Shown here: positions 36,090 through 45,263 of the stretch, in pieces
Layout of the letters: each line of letters begins with the position of its first letter
Numbering within the stretch: the stretch's first letter is position 1
NCBI GenBank assembly: GCA_024704175.1
Contig: CP085629.1
Location: 2,542,001-2,606,000 of the forward strand
Source: Paenibacillus sp. P25
Lineage (GTDB): Bacteria; Bacillota; Bacilli; Paenibacillales; NBRC-103111
Direction of reading: 5' to 3'
DNA length: 64,000 bases
The notes under the pieces: generated by a model
Told to the model about the DNA's origin: nothing
Database searches by the model: none
Seen by the model: only the letters and a program-made list of their open reading frames with translations
Made by a program: the position numbers and the translations under genes

Positions 36090-36978
36090 AATAGGCCCTC
36101 CGTTCCAAGTAAAACGCCTGCACAATGATCAAGAGAAGGAAAGTGAAGAACGTGAGAATGGCCGTAGCCGAAGCAAGACCGCTTTTAAAAAATTGAAAGC
36201 CGTACTGATATATGAGAAATACCAAATTGCTTGTGGCCTGATTGGGTCCTCCGTTCGTCAGCATTTGCACCGGCACGAATACATATTGGATGCCTACCAC
36301 AATGGAGGTGACGAAGACATAAATCAAAGTTCCTGTAGATAAAGGAATGATGATCTTTCGCATAAGTCCAAAGCTAGATCTGAGCCCTTGAACCCTTGCG
36401 GCTTCCTTCAGCTCTTCAGGCACGGCAAGGAGGCTGGCCATCAACACGAGAAAATTATAACCGAACGTTTTCCACATGACGGATAGGCTGACGGCCCATT
36501 TGGCCCAATTCGGATCGCTAAGCCAGTTCACGCCGGGGATGCCGATCATACCCAGAAGCTGGTTGATGATGCCGATGACCGGATTAAGCGACCATAAGAA
36601 CACAATCGCCGAAACGGAAAGCGACAGGACAGTTGGAAGGAACAGAGCTCCTTTAAAAAAGGAAGCCGCACGGCTCCTGATCTGTGTAACGCCGAATGCC
36701 GCAATGAACGGAGCAGCGAATAAACCGATCAGCAGAATCAAGGAATAAACGGCCGTATTTTTAACCGCTGTCCAGAACTCCCCGCTTGTAAGCAAATTTT
36801 TATAATTCGCCAGCCCCACCCATTTCGGGTGAGGGCTGACCATATTCCAATCGATAAAGCTGATCTGGAAGGAATGAACTAATGGATAATATACAAAAAC
36901 AAGCAGCGGAATCAGCGTAGGAAGAATAAAGGCGTAAGGCTTCAGGATTCGCCATGATTTCCTAATGACCCTTCTCAT
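36079..36978 (-). CDS. sugar ABC permease (MalF type)
   Basis: Intact 299-residue permease with six helices, the start AFILPTLIPLLVFVYYPLVHSF and the EAA loop ELKEAARVQGLRSSFGLMRKIIIP. It pairs with the MalG-type subunit that overlaps its 3' end. Its start overlaps the preceding isomerase stop by four bases (ATGA), indicating translational coupling. The substrate is unknown, presumably a plant oligosaccharide given the neighbours. Confidence 0.9.
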   Translation of the reverse strand: MRRVIRKSWRILKPYAFILPTLIPLLVFVYYPLVHSFQISFIDWNMVSPHPKWVGLANYKNLLTSGEFWTAVKNTAVYSLILLIGLFAAPFIAAFGVTQIRSRAASFFKGALFLPTVLSLSVSAIVFLWSLNPVIGIINQLLGMIGIPGVNWLSDPNWAKWAVSLSVMWKTFGYNFLVLMASLLAVPEELKEAARVQGLRSSFGLMRKIIIPLSTGTLIYVFVTSIVVGIQYVFVPVQMLTNGGPNQATSNLVFLIYQYGFQFFKSGLASATAILTFFTFLLLIIVQAFYLERRAYYEN

Positions 36979-37772
36979 TTGGCGAACTGGCCCTCCAATT
37001 CCTTTTCAATATCTCCCGCATGCTGGAGCAGGATTTCCATCGGCGTTTCTTCCCTGTATTCCAGCGTAGCGCGGTAAAAATGTTCCAGGCTTCTTAACGC
37101 TTCCCAGACGGGTCGCCAATCGATCGTTCCCTGCCCGACCGGCAAATGCAGGTCGCCGATGCCGTCGTTATCGTGTATATGGACGGCACACAGCCGGGTT
37201 CCCAGCTTGCGGATCAGAGACGGGGTATCCCAGCCGTTGATGTGCGCGTGACCGATGTCCACCAAAGCTTTAATCGTAGGAATCTCTTCAAACAATTGAA
37301 CAAATTCCTCCTCATCGAACAAGGCGAACTGGCTTCCAAAGCCTACATTCTCAACAACCACTTGGATCCCCAGCTTTTGCCCTGCTTCCCCCAGCCTCAT
37401 GAGATTTTCTTTGGCGCATTCCTGAGATTCGCGGCGCAGAAAAATAGGCGCGGAGTACAGATTCGGATGAATGATGACCTGTTCAGCCCCAATGCTTGCC
37501 GACCATTCCACCGACTGTTTATAAACCTCGAAGGAATATTTGCGAATTTCTTCGAAACGGGCGGAAGCCAAATTCAGTTCCCAGATCGGGGCGTGAACAC
37601 TTTTGGGATGAGAATAGGGTTCAAAGCGCTGACGCTCCAGCTCCCACTCGAGCGGTCGCTTCCAATTCGGGCCGTCCATCAAGATTTCGATGCCGCCGTT
37701 CCAACGGTTCAGCAGTTCGGCCGCGTCCTCCATCCGGTTCAAATAGGGCAGCAGGTTAATATGAATTTTCAT
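36975..37772 (-). CDS. sugar phosphate isomerase/epimerase inside the importer operon
   Basis: A 265-residue TIM-barrel protein of the xylose-isomerase-like superfamily: SVHAPIWELNLA, EQVIIHPNLYS, IQVVVENVGFGSQFALF, KALVDIGHAHINGWD, LCAVHIHDNDGIGDLHLPVGQGTIDW. Metal-ligand His, Glu and Asp positions are all kept. Placement between the binding protein and permease genes implies that it acts on the imported sugar. The frame is intact. The exact reaction cannot be told from sequence. Confidence 0.85.
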   Translation of the reverse strand: MKIHINLLPYLNRMEDAAELLNRWNGGIEILMDGPNWKRPLEWELERQRFEPYSHPKSVHAPIWELNLASARFEEIRKYSFEVYKQSVEWSASIGAEQVIIHPNLYSAPIFLRRESQECAKENLMRLGEAGQKLGIQVVVENVGFGSQFALFDEEEFVQLFEEIPTIKALVDIGHAHINGWDTPSLIRKLGTRLCAVHIHDNDGIGDLHLPVGQGTIDWRPVWEALRSLEHFYRATLEYREETPMEILLQHAGDIEKELEGQFAK

Positions 37773-37796
37773 CTCTTCTCCCTACTTTTCGTTAAA

Positions 37797-39136
37797 TTAT
37801 TGGAGCAATTTATTGACTTTTTCGGCCGCATTCTTGAGCGCCGCCGCCGCGTCCGTCTTGCCGGATAAAATTTCGTCTCTGGCATCGATTAAGGCTTGTT
37901 CGGCTTGAAGGCCGTTCGTGCCGGGGAAATTAACCCAAGGAATGGTATCGTTCATCTGATCCAAGGCCGGCTTCATGAGCGGATTCGTTTCAAGGAAAGG
38001 CTTAAGTCCGTTCGGGTCCTCGGCTACGCCTTTACGCGGCGGCAAATAACCGGTTTCTTTGGTCCAGAGAGCCAGCGACTCCGGAGACTCCATAAATTTA
38101 ATAAACTCCCATGACGCCGCCTGCTTTTTCGCATCCTTGGAGAATACGAACAAAGCATTGCCCCTGCCGGAACGCTGCGCTTCTTATCTCCGAACGTCGG
38201 GAATGACGCGGTGCGCAGGTCGAACTTACTCGTGCTCTGCAGACTTGCCCGCTTCCCTATGGTGGTAATGACGAGTGCTACTTTACCGTTCGAAAAAGCC
38301 TGCAAGCCTTCTTCCCATTTGGCATGCAGAAGAAGCTTGTCCTTCGCCATGTCGCCCATCATCTGATACACCTGAATGACCGCGGGATTATCGAACGAAG
38401 CCTTCGGCTTCCCGTTTTGCTCCGTCAGCCACTCCCCGCCGTTCGATTTCGCCATGGCGTATTGCGCCCAGTTATCCGGCGGCTCTTGAATGTAAAGCCC
38501 ATAATTGCCCGTCTTTTCTTTGACCATGGCGCTTAGCTTTTGAACTTCCTCCCAAGTCTTGGGCGGGGTATTCGGATCCCATCCAGCCTGTTTCAGCAGA
38601 TCGGCGTTGTAATACATCACCGGATTACTTACGGCATAAGGCATCCCGGCCAATTTGCCGTCTTTCGTTTTACCTAGGTCGAGGATATTGGAAAGATAAT
38701 TATCTTTAATAAAGTTCGGTTCTTTTTTATCTTGCTTCGCAATTTCTTCGATCGGGGTATACGGAACGTTCTCCGACACGTAAGTGATGAAATTGTAACC
38801 GATTTGCGCGACATCGGGAGGCGTTCCGCCGCTGATGGCCGCCTGCGCTTTTTGAAGCAGTCCCGGATAGTTGCCCGGCTGGAATTTCTCAACGACTTGA
38901 ATATCTTTATGACTATCGTTGAAAGCTTTAACTAATTGCTTGACCCCTTCTCCGCCAAAATCCTGCGAGTTGATATGCCAATACTCAATCGTTACGGGCG
39001 AGGATCCTGCAGCGGCATTCGAACCGGCACCGGACGAGGATGCGCTTGTCCCACTCCCGTTTCCGCATCCTGCAGCGAGCAGCGTAAAGCCCAGTGCAAT
39101 GCATGAAGTTAATACGGCATTTCGAATTCTAGCCAA
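37797..39136 (-). CDS. sugar-binding lipoprotein of the ABC importer, one frameshift
   Basis: First gene of the importer operon. Its lipobox is LLAAGCGNG, followed by a Ser/Gly/Ala-rich tether. The solute-binding fold contains TIEYWHINSQDFGGEGVKQLV, ISGGTPPDVAQIGYN, MYYNADLLKQAGWDPNTPPKTWEE, FVFSKDAKKQAASWEFIKFM and a C-terminal TDAAAALKNAAEKVNKLLQ helix. A C4 run (38161-38164) is one base short; correction gives VPAGGNALFVFSKD. At about 446 residues it has the normal length. A 24-bp gap separates it from the isomerase gene. Confidence 0.9.
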
Positions 39137-39517
39137 TCATTTCCACTCCTTTTATCCTATGTCTGTAATGTCTGATTCACTTTTAAATCGTAAGCCGGGA
39201 ATGTAAGTGAGGTATTAACCCATGTAAATGCAAAGTTAACTGGGTTTAAAGATTAAGTAAATTGGGGGCCGAGGCTTACAGTTTGCCGTATAGAGCCATT
39301 TACCATCGGGCAAAAAAATAAACCCGGCCGGAGTAAACCGCTTAGAGCCTATTGTGGTATTGCGGCTGCAAAAGCGTTTGGTTCGGAGGACAGCGAAACG
39401 GAAGCCGTTAAAGGTTCCCCCGCATTCACTATTCTCGGATTAAAAGAATAGGTTCCATATGTACTCGAATTGATGACCAAGCTGAATACCCCAAATTGAT
39501 TTTATCCCTTTAGGTAG

Positions 39518-39665
39518 ATAGATAAGAGACTGAAGTGTTTGGACAATGCCTGTATGGAGAGTTTCTTTGGCATTTCAAATCAGAATGTTTATATCTGCAA
39601 TCATTTGAGTCGATTACGATAGATTCCAAGCAAAACTAAAAAACCTTAGTCCTGTACCGGACTAA
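39518..39665 (+). pseudogene. IS3-family (IS150-like) transposase remnant
   Basis: The forward strand reads KCLDNACMESFFG, then, after a one-base shift, FKSECLYLQSFESIT, then after another shift and an apparent deletion of about 20 codons, RFQAKLKNLSPVPD and a stop. These are three consecutive conserved blocks of the C-terminal integrase region of IS3-family OrfB. No inverted terminal repeats or upstream ORF remain. Confidence 0.65.
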
Positions 39666-39667
39666 GG
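39637..39667 (-). terminator. terminator for the nitronate monooxygenase gene
   Basis: CCTTAGTCC / GGACTAAGG stem followed on the reverse strand by six T. It overlaps the end of the transposase remnant. Confidence 0.75.
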
Positions 39668-39819
39668 TCGCTTAATGTCTTCAGTTTTAATACTGTCTAC
39701 TTGACGGGGGCAAGATCAAATACAAAGAGCCACTTTTTATAAGTATCGTTGGTTTCACGCTGTCACTCCGCTCCCTATATTTATTGAAGATTATGAGGAA
39801 TCTAGGGAGAGTCGTACAG

Positions 39820-40899
39820 CTACCCCTTCAGCAGTTCCTCCGCTTCCTTGACGAGGGAAGCCACGATATCCCCCGCCCGGTCTCCGGCCGTCAGCATCCG
39901 CGTTCCCTGTCCCGCCCAGAGGGAGAGATATTCCGGATTATCCGCGCGGGCGGAGGCGTTCCGGATTTCCCTGGTCGCTGCATTCTGCGCCGGAAACGGC
40001 AGGGGCTCGGCACCCGATTCATCGAACCGGCGGACGAACTCGTTCTTAATCCCCCGCGCCGGCCGGCCGGAGAATACCCGAGTGACGACCGTGCTTTCTT
40101 CCGTGCTCTGCAGCAAGGCCTTCTGGTAAGCGGGATGAGCGCCCGATTCCGCGGCGGTGAGAAACCGGGTACCGAGCTGTGCGGCTTGGGCTCCAAGGGC
40201 CAGCGAGGCGACGACCCCGCGGCCGTCCATGATGCCGCCGGCGGCGATGACCGGCACCTTGACCCGGTCCACCACCTGCGGGACGAGGGCCATCGTTCCG
40301 ATGAGTGCGCCCTGCGGGAGGCTGGAGACATCGAATGTGCTGCGGTGCCCGCCTGCTTCTCCTCCTTGGGCTACGATCACGTCACTGCCGCCTTCCTCCG
40401 CAATCACGGCTTCCTGTACCGTCGTCACCATCGTGGTTGTGATGAGCCCGGCTTTCCGTACGGCCTGCCGGTAATCATTCGGGAGCGGCCCGAAGGCGGT
40501 GCTGATCACGGGCACCTGCTCCTCCAGCAGCACCTCGATCTGCTCTTCCAGCGTGTAAGACGCCGGCGCCGGCGGGGTATCCGCCGGTTCGAGACCGAGG
40601 GAAGCACGCAGCGAGTTCAACACCGGCTTCACTTCAGCGAAGCGCCGGTAATCGTCAGCCGAACGGTCGGCGAACAGATTGACGCCGAACGGAGCGGCGG
40701 TGATCTTCCGGATCTCGCGGATCGCCTCGCGGATCTGATCCGGGTTCATATAGGCGGCGCCCAGTGTTCCGAGACCTCCGGCCTGCGATACGGAAGCGAC
40801 CAGCCCGGCTGTCGTCGGTCCTCCCGCCATCCCCGCCAGGATGATCGGATAACGAATACCCAGCCTGCGGCATAGCTCGGTTTTCAGCGTGATTTTCAC
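39820..40899 (-). CDS. nitronate monooxygenase (2-nitropropane dioxygenase family)
   Basis: Intact 359-residue FMN-dependent TIM-barrel enzyme that oxidises alkyl nitronates, detoxifying compounds such as propionate-3-nitronate. Signatures are YPIILAGMAGGPTTAGLVASVSQAGGLGTLGAAYM, VIVAQGGEAGGHRSTFDVSS (catalytic His), VPVIAAGGIMDGRGVVASLALGAQAAQLGTRFL. GTG at 40899 follows an AGGGG site. It lies downstream of the aminopeptidase gene with a 27-bp gap, so the two may share a transcript. Confidence 0.9.
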   Translation of the reverse strand: MKITLKTELCRRLGIRYPIILAGMAGGPTTAGLVASVSQAGGLGTLGAAYMNPDQIREAIREIRKITAAPFGVNLFADRSADDYRRFAEVKPVLNSLRASLGLEPADTPPAPASYTLEEQIEVLLEEQVPVISTAFGPLPNDYRQAVRKAGLITTTMVTTVQEAVIAEEGGSDVIVAQGGEAGGHRSTFDVSSLPQGALIGTMALVPQVVDRVKVPVIAAGGIMDGRGVVASLALGAQAAQLGTRFLTAAESGAHPAYQKALLQSTEESTVVTRVFSGRPARGIKNEFVRRFDESGAEPLPFPAQNAATREIRNASARADNPEYLSLWAGQGTRMLTAGDRAGDIVASLVKEAEELLKG

Positions 40900-40926
40900 C
40901 CTTAACCCCTGCCTTTCATGCAGAAT

Positions 40927-42158
40927 TTACACCCAATTGCCCTTGCGGAACACCGGCTCCACCGTACCGTCCGGCAGCACGCCGTCGATATCCAGCTCCG
41001 CCGAGCCGACCATGAAATCGGTATGGGCCAGGCTTACATTGGCTCCTCCGGCGAGCAGCTCTTCCTTCGACATCTTGGTCCCGCCCGCAAGCGTGAACGG
41101 ATAAGCGGTCGCCGAGCGCCAAATGGCATGAAGCGTTCTCGTCGATTCCCGTATTGTAGAAGACGCGGTTCAATTGCGAAATCGGCGAATCGTGGGGCAC
41201 CAGCGCCACTTCGCCTAGGTAGGATGCGCCCTCGTCGGTGTCAAGCAGCGACTTCAGATGCTCAGCCCCGGTTTCGGCCGTATAATCTACGACCTTCCCG
41301 TCCTTGAACGTCAACCGGAAGCCGTCCACCAGCCGCCCGTTCAGATTCAGCGGCTTCGTACTCGTCACCGTTCCGTTCACGCCCGTGCGCTTCGGCAGCG
41401 TGTAGACCTCCTCGGTCGGCATGTTGGCGACGAAGGGAATCCCCTGCTCGTTGTTCGCTTCGCCTCCCATCCAGACGTGTCCTTCCGGCGGCTCTACCGT
41501 CAGATCGGTTCCCGGCGCCCGGTACCGCAGCTCCCTGTATTTCTTCTCATTCAGCCGGCTGCCGCGCTTTCTTCAAATGCTCGATATGCCTCCGCCATTC
41601 GGCCACCGGATCTTCATGATAGACCCGGTTCATCCGGAAGACGGTATCCCACATCGCAGGAACCCGCTCCTCCTCGGGCAGCTCGGGAAACACTTTGGCC
41701 GCCCAAGCCCGCGTAGGCGCTTTGATCAGGCACCAGCTGAACTTTTTGCTGCGTACGTAGCCCTGGTAGGTTTCTCTTGCAACGGCCGCCGCTTTCGTGG
41801 CTCGCGTTACCTTGCTCGACTCGATGCCGCGGTACAGCTCGGGATCGGGCACTTTGATGTTGAGGAGAGCGCCGCCGCCTTCAGCCAGCTGCTCCATCAA
41901 GCGGGCCTTCCATTCCGGATAATAGGAAAAGGATTCGTCCGGCGCATGCTCGAACCGGGCGCGCGTCACCTGCTCGTCGTCCCAGTGCACCTCGACGTAT
42001 TTCGCTCCGGCGTTGTACGCTTTTTTCACGATTTGGCGGGTCAGGTCGGCCGTCTCCAGCGGGGATTCGATAAACAGGATTTGCCCCGGCTGCAGATTCA
42101 CGCCGATCTTCACGACCAATTCGGCATATTTTTCCAGGTTGGCTTCGAAAGAACTCAT
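40927..42158 (-). CDS. M29-family aminopeptidase (AmpS/AmpT type), two frameshifts
   Basis: Cytoplasmic metalloaminopeptidase. The N-terminal domain (ANLEKYAELVVKIGVNLQPGQILFI, YVEVHWDDEQVTRARFEHAPDE) and the metal-binding C-terminal domain (NMPTEEVYTLPKRTGVNGTV, AELDIDGVLPDGTVEPVFRKGNWV) are typical. The frame breaks at about 41560-41572 (restoring SRLNEKKYRELRYRAPG) and about 41110-41120 (restoring SATAYPFTLAGGTKMSKEELL). ATG 42158 follows GGAG. About 410 residues, the normal family length. Confidence 0.85.
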
Positions 42159-42306
42159 GATTAACACTCCTATGCGGGTATGTACACAAACCTCCTACAA
42201 GGTTGGCGCCCATATTATACTCCTGCCGAGGGGGAAAGCCAAGGCTTTTGCTTAGAATCCGGCGGATACGGTGATATAATGGTAAAAAGCAAAAGGAGGG
42301 TCGCCC

Positions 42307-43134
42307 ATGCTGGAGCACTATAGGCTGCACAAGGATGAGGAAATCATGCTGGACCGGTTCAATCCGGACGATACGGCAGGCTTCAAGAGGAAGGAAGACG
42401 TTCGCGACGCCTTCGAGCAGATGGAGCGGAAGCTGCGCGAGCTGCAGAGCAAGCTCTTCGCCAGCAAAACGGATGCCGTGCTGATCCTCTTTCAAGGGAT
42501 GGACTGCAGCGGCAAGGACGGCGTCATCAAGAAGGTGCTGTCCAACCTGAATCCGCAGGGCTTCCGCGCCGAGAGCTTCAAGAAGCCGACGGTGGAGGAA
42601 TCCGCGCATGATTTTCTATGGCGCACCCATAAGGTGGTCCCCGCCAAAGGCTATATTACGGCATTCAACCGCTCTTATTACGAAGATGTGCTGATTACAC
42701 GGGTGCACAAGCTCATTACGGATGAAGAAGCGGCCAAGCGGCTGAAGCATATCCGCCATTTTGAGGAGCTGCTCTTGGACAGCCGGGTGCATGTCATCAA
42801 AATCTTTCTGCATATCTCCCCCGGCTTCCAGCTGGAAAAAATCCGCGAGCGGCTCGAAGACCCGGAGAAGCTGTGGAAATTCGATCCGAGCGACCTGCAG
42901 GAGCGGTTATATTGGGACCGCTACAAGGAAGCGTATGAGGATGCGTTCAAACACACCAGCACCGCGCAGAGCCCTTGGTATGTCGTGCCAGCGAACGAAC
43001 GATGGTTCCGCGATTATTTGGTGCTCCGGATCATCCTGTCCGCGATGGAAAAGCTCGATCTTTCCTACCCCAAGGTCGAGCTGGACGAAGATATCCTGCT
43101 GCGGGTCAAGTCCGAGCTGCAAAAGCGTTCTTGA
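42307..43134 (+). CDS. polyphosphate kinase 2 (PPK2) family protein
   Basis: Intact 275-residue P-loop kinase that uses inorganic polyphosphate to phosphorylate nucleotides. Walker A is FQGMDCSGKDGVIKKV. The lid/Walker B region is AFNRSYYEDVLITRVH, and FLHISPGFQLEKIRERLEDPEKLWKF and WYVVPANERWFRDYLVLRII follow. These fit the class of polyP:AMP/ADP phosphotransferases; the nucleotide class cannot be fixed by eye. ATG 42307 follows AAAGGAGG. It is divergent from the aminopeptidase gene, and no ppx or ppk1 lies nearby. Confidence 0.9.
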   Translation: MLEHYRLHKDEEIMLDRFNPDDTAGFKRKEDVRDAFEQMERKLRELQSKLFASKTDAVLILFQGMDCSGKDGVIKKVLSNLNPQGFRAESFKKPTVEESAHDFLWRTHKVVPAKGYITAFNRSYYEDVLITRVHKLITDEEAAKRLKHIRHFEELLLDSRVHVIKIFLHISPGFQLEKIRERLEDPEKLWKFDPSDLQERLYWDRYKEAYEDAFKHTSTAQSPWYVVPANERWFRDYLVLRIILSAMEKLDLSYPKVELDEDILLRVKSELQKRS

Positions 43135-43208
43135 TGACGAGAGAAGCCTTTTGCGGAATACGGAAGCGGTCTCGCCGGCCGCTGTATTCCGCAAATCCTC
43201 TTCGCCGC

Positions 43209-43369
43209 TTACCGCTCCCCTGCAGCACTTCCTTCCTCCAGCCGAATCCGCAGGCCCGGATCGCTGGCGGCCAGCGCCGTCCGCTTCGCTTCAAGCGTGG
43301 CCCGGTCGAAGCCTGTGCGGAATACGTCCGGGCTCGGCTTAAACGTAATGTTAGTCCCCGTTTCTCTGT
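43209..43369 (-). pseudogene. possible gene remnant or short ORF without a start codon
   Basis: A reverse-strand frame reads TNITFKPSPDVFRTGFDRATLEAKRTALAASDPGLRIRLEEG and then stops; its amino-acid use looks protein-like. AGGAG stands just before it, but no ATG, GTG or TTG is in frame; a one-base error could hide one. It may be a small gene cut by a base error or a vestige. Nothing identifies its family. Confidence 0.3.
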
Positions 43370-43412
43370 TACTCCTATCTCAACTTTTGGAAAAAGGAAA
43401 GGCCTTTGAGCA

Positions 43413-43440
43413 CAAAAAAACCTGCTTACGCAGGCGTTTC
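43413..43440 (-). terminator. terminator of the end-joining cluster
   Basis: On the reverse strand CCTGC-GTAA-GCAGG is followed by seven T, just past the polymerase gene stop. Confidence 0.8.
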
Positions 43441-43445
43441 GTGAT

Positions 43446-44356
43446 CTAACGATTCGATCCTTTCGCTTCCCAGGTTTTGATAAATTCCAGCATATCGTCC
43501 AGCGACTGCTTGCCGGTCTGCGCCAGAAGATCGCCCACGCGGGCCAGCCGCTCTTCGATCGTCAGCAGCGTGAACGCCTTCGGATCGGCGCCCTGGCGGA
43601 CTTCCTCCCAGGTAAGCGGCGTGGAGACGGTCGCTTCCGGCCGTCCTCGCGGAGTGTAGGGTGCGGACAGGCTTTTTCCCGCGGCATGCTGCACATAGTC
43701 GAGGTAGATTAGACCATGGCGGTCGTTGACCAGCCGTTCGATCGTAAATAGCCGGGGATGCTTCTCGGACAAATAAGCCGCTATGAATTCCCCTAGCCTG
43801 CGGAGCTGCCCGAATGTGTAGCCCGGATGGATCGGGATAACGATCTGAACTCCGGTCGCACCGGACGTCTTGGGCACGGATCTTATCCCCATGGACTCAA
43901 GCGTCTCCCCGAGAAGCGCTGCGGCTTCCATCAGTCGCGGCTCCTCCTCCCGGCCCGGATCGATATCGAACACCCATTCCGCCGGCTCTTCGCCCCCGAT
44001 CGTTTCGAAGGAGGGGTGGAATTCCAGTGTGGACAAGTTCCCGAGCCACAGCGGCGTGGGCAGAGAATCCAGATCGATGTAGCATACTCCTTCGTGGTCG
44101 ATCGTATTAACAAAGTCCGGCGTAGGACGCGGGGCGTTCTTCTGATAAAACGATTTGCCGTGCACCCCTGGGGAAAACGAACCGTCGTAAGGTACCGGTC
44201 CCTGCAGTACGGCAGCAGATACGGCGATAGCGCGACCAGCTTCTGCAGATACAGCGCCTTCGTGATGCCAAGCTCCGGCCACAGCAGCTTCTCCGGATGC
44301 GAGATGCGGACTTCGCAGCCCTCTACCGTCACAATCTCAGCCTCGTTTTCGCTCAT
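43446..44356 (-). CDS. LigD-type DNA polymerase/primase domain protein, one frameshift
   Basis: End-joining polymerase that fills gaps at double-strand breaks. Seen in order: RISHPEKLLWPELGITKALYLQKL, FYQKNAPRPTPDFV, PLWLGNLSTLEFHP, AEWVFDIDPG (catalytic Asp pair), TSGATGVQIVIPIHPGYTF and DYVQHAAGKSLSAPYTPRGRPEATVSTPLTWEEV. A C4 run (44165-44168) lacks one base; correction gives RFPQGVHGKSFYQ. ATG 44356 follows GGAG and overlaps the ligase 3' end by 20 bases in another frame. In B. subtilis the ligase and polymerase are fused; here they are separate unless a further base error split them. Confidence 0.85.
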
Positions 44357-45260
44357 AGGTCTCCATCCCTTCAATGGACAGCGGCTTCGGATGCCTCACG
44401 AGTCCGCTCTCCGTCAGCTCCCTGCCGGAGATCCGCAGCGCCAGCGGCGAATCGAACCATTCGATGTCCGCCTGATGGAGACCTTCCGGCAGAATCGAAA
44501 AGTAATCCTCCAGCACGCCCTTCCTCCTCAGCCGGAGCAGGCGGCTTTTGATTTCTTCATTCAGCCCGGAGGATACGCGGCCGAAATACCGCCCATCCCT
44601 GCGCATGATCATACTGGATACCCGCCCTTCTTTCCTAATGATGCCGACCGCTTCCGCTTCCAGACGAAGCACGGTCTTTCTTTTATACCAATCCCTGTGC
44701 TCCTTTCCTTCTTTGTAGGACGAGGAGAGCCGTTTGCCGACCACGCCTTCCCATCCGTTCTTCGTGACCCAGCGCCAAAGCGCATCGCCGTCCTCGAACA
44801 GATCCGTCAGCTGGAACGTCTCGCCCCAATCCGAAGCCAGCGCCCACAGCCGCTCATGGCGGTCCCGGAATGCTAAGCTGCGCAGATCCCGCTCCCCTTC
44901 CTGAAGCAGATCGAAGATCACGTACTGGACCGGTCGCTGCCGGGCGACTCTCGCGATCAACCGCTCATCGTTCAGCTTATCCCGCCGCTGCATGCGCTGA
45001 AAGCTCGGCTTCCCCGTTTGCGGATCCATAATCACCGCTTCCCCGTCCAGCAGATAGGTGCCGTCCAACCGGGCAAGCGCCTCTACGAGCTCGGGGTATT
45101 TATCGTTCTTCGGCAGCTTGTTTTTGGACCACAGCTCCACACGGCCCCCGTCAACCCATGCGAGAATACGGAAGCCGTCCCACTTCAGCTGGTACCCCCA
45201 ATCCTTCCCCGCAGGAAGCCGGTCAGTCAGAATGGGGGACATGGGTACAAAAGGCCGCAT
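44337..45260 (-). CDS. ligD: ATP-dependent DNA ligase (LigD ligase domain)
   Basis: Ligase that seals Ku-bound breaks. The 307-residue protein has the nucleotidyl-lysine motif YQLKWDGFR (catalytic Lys), motif III in YLLDGEAVIMDP, motif IV EGVVGKRLSSSYKEG, motif V in WYKRKT and an OB-fold C-terminus (YFGRVSSGLNEEIKSRLL). ATG at 45260 lies four bases after the Ku stop, with GGGAGCG upstream, so Ku, ligase and polymerase are one operon. The C-terminus abuts the polymerase domain; together the two measure about 610 residues, the size of a fused LigD. Confidence 0.92.
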   Translation of the reverse strand: MRPFVPMSPILTDRLPAGKDWGYQLKWDGFRILAWVDGGRVELWSKNKLPKNDKYPELVEALARLDGTYLLDGEAVIMDPQTGKPSFQRMQRRDKLNDERLIARVARQRPVQYVIFDLLQEGERDLRSLAFRDRHERLWALASDWGETFQLTDLFEDGDALWRWVTKNGWEGVVGKRLSSSYKEGKEHRDWYKRKTVLRLEAEAVGIIRKEGRVSSMIMRRDGRYFGRVSSGLNEEIKSRLLRLRRKGVLEDYFSILPEGLHQADIEWFDSPLALRISGRELTESGLVRHPKPLSIEGMETYERKRG

Positions 45261-45263
45261 ACA

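Larger units (their letters stand above)
39137..39819. other. 683-bp intergenic region with a decayed insertion element
   Basis: No intact gene. 39137-39290 is AT-rich and should hold the promoter of the leftward importer operon, but I see no clear -35/-10. 39290-39510 has no recognisable coding. 39518-39665 is a transposase fragment (listed separately), and 39644-39667 is a hairpin. Confidence 0.6.

Noticed and set aside
39784..40875. 363-codon forward frame over the nitronate monooxygenase gene
   Set aside because: Mirror of the intact enzyme gene; no start signal.
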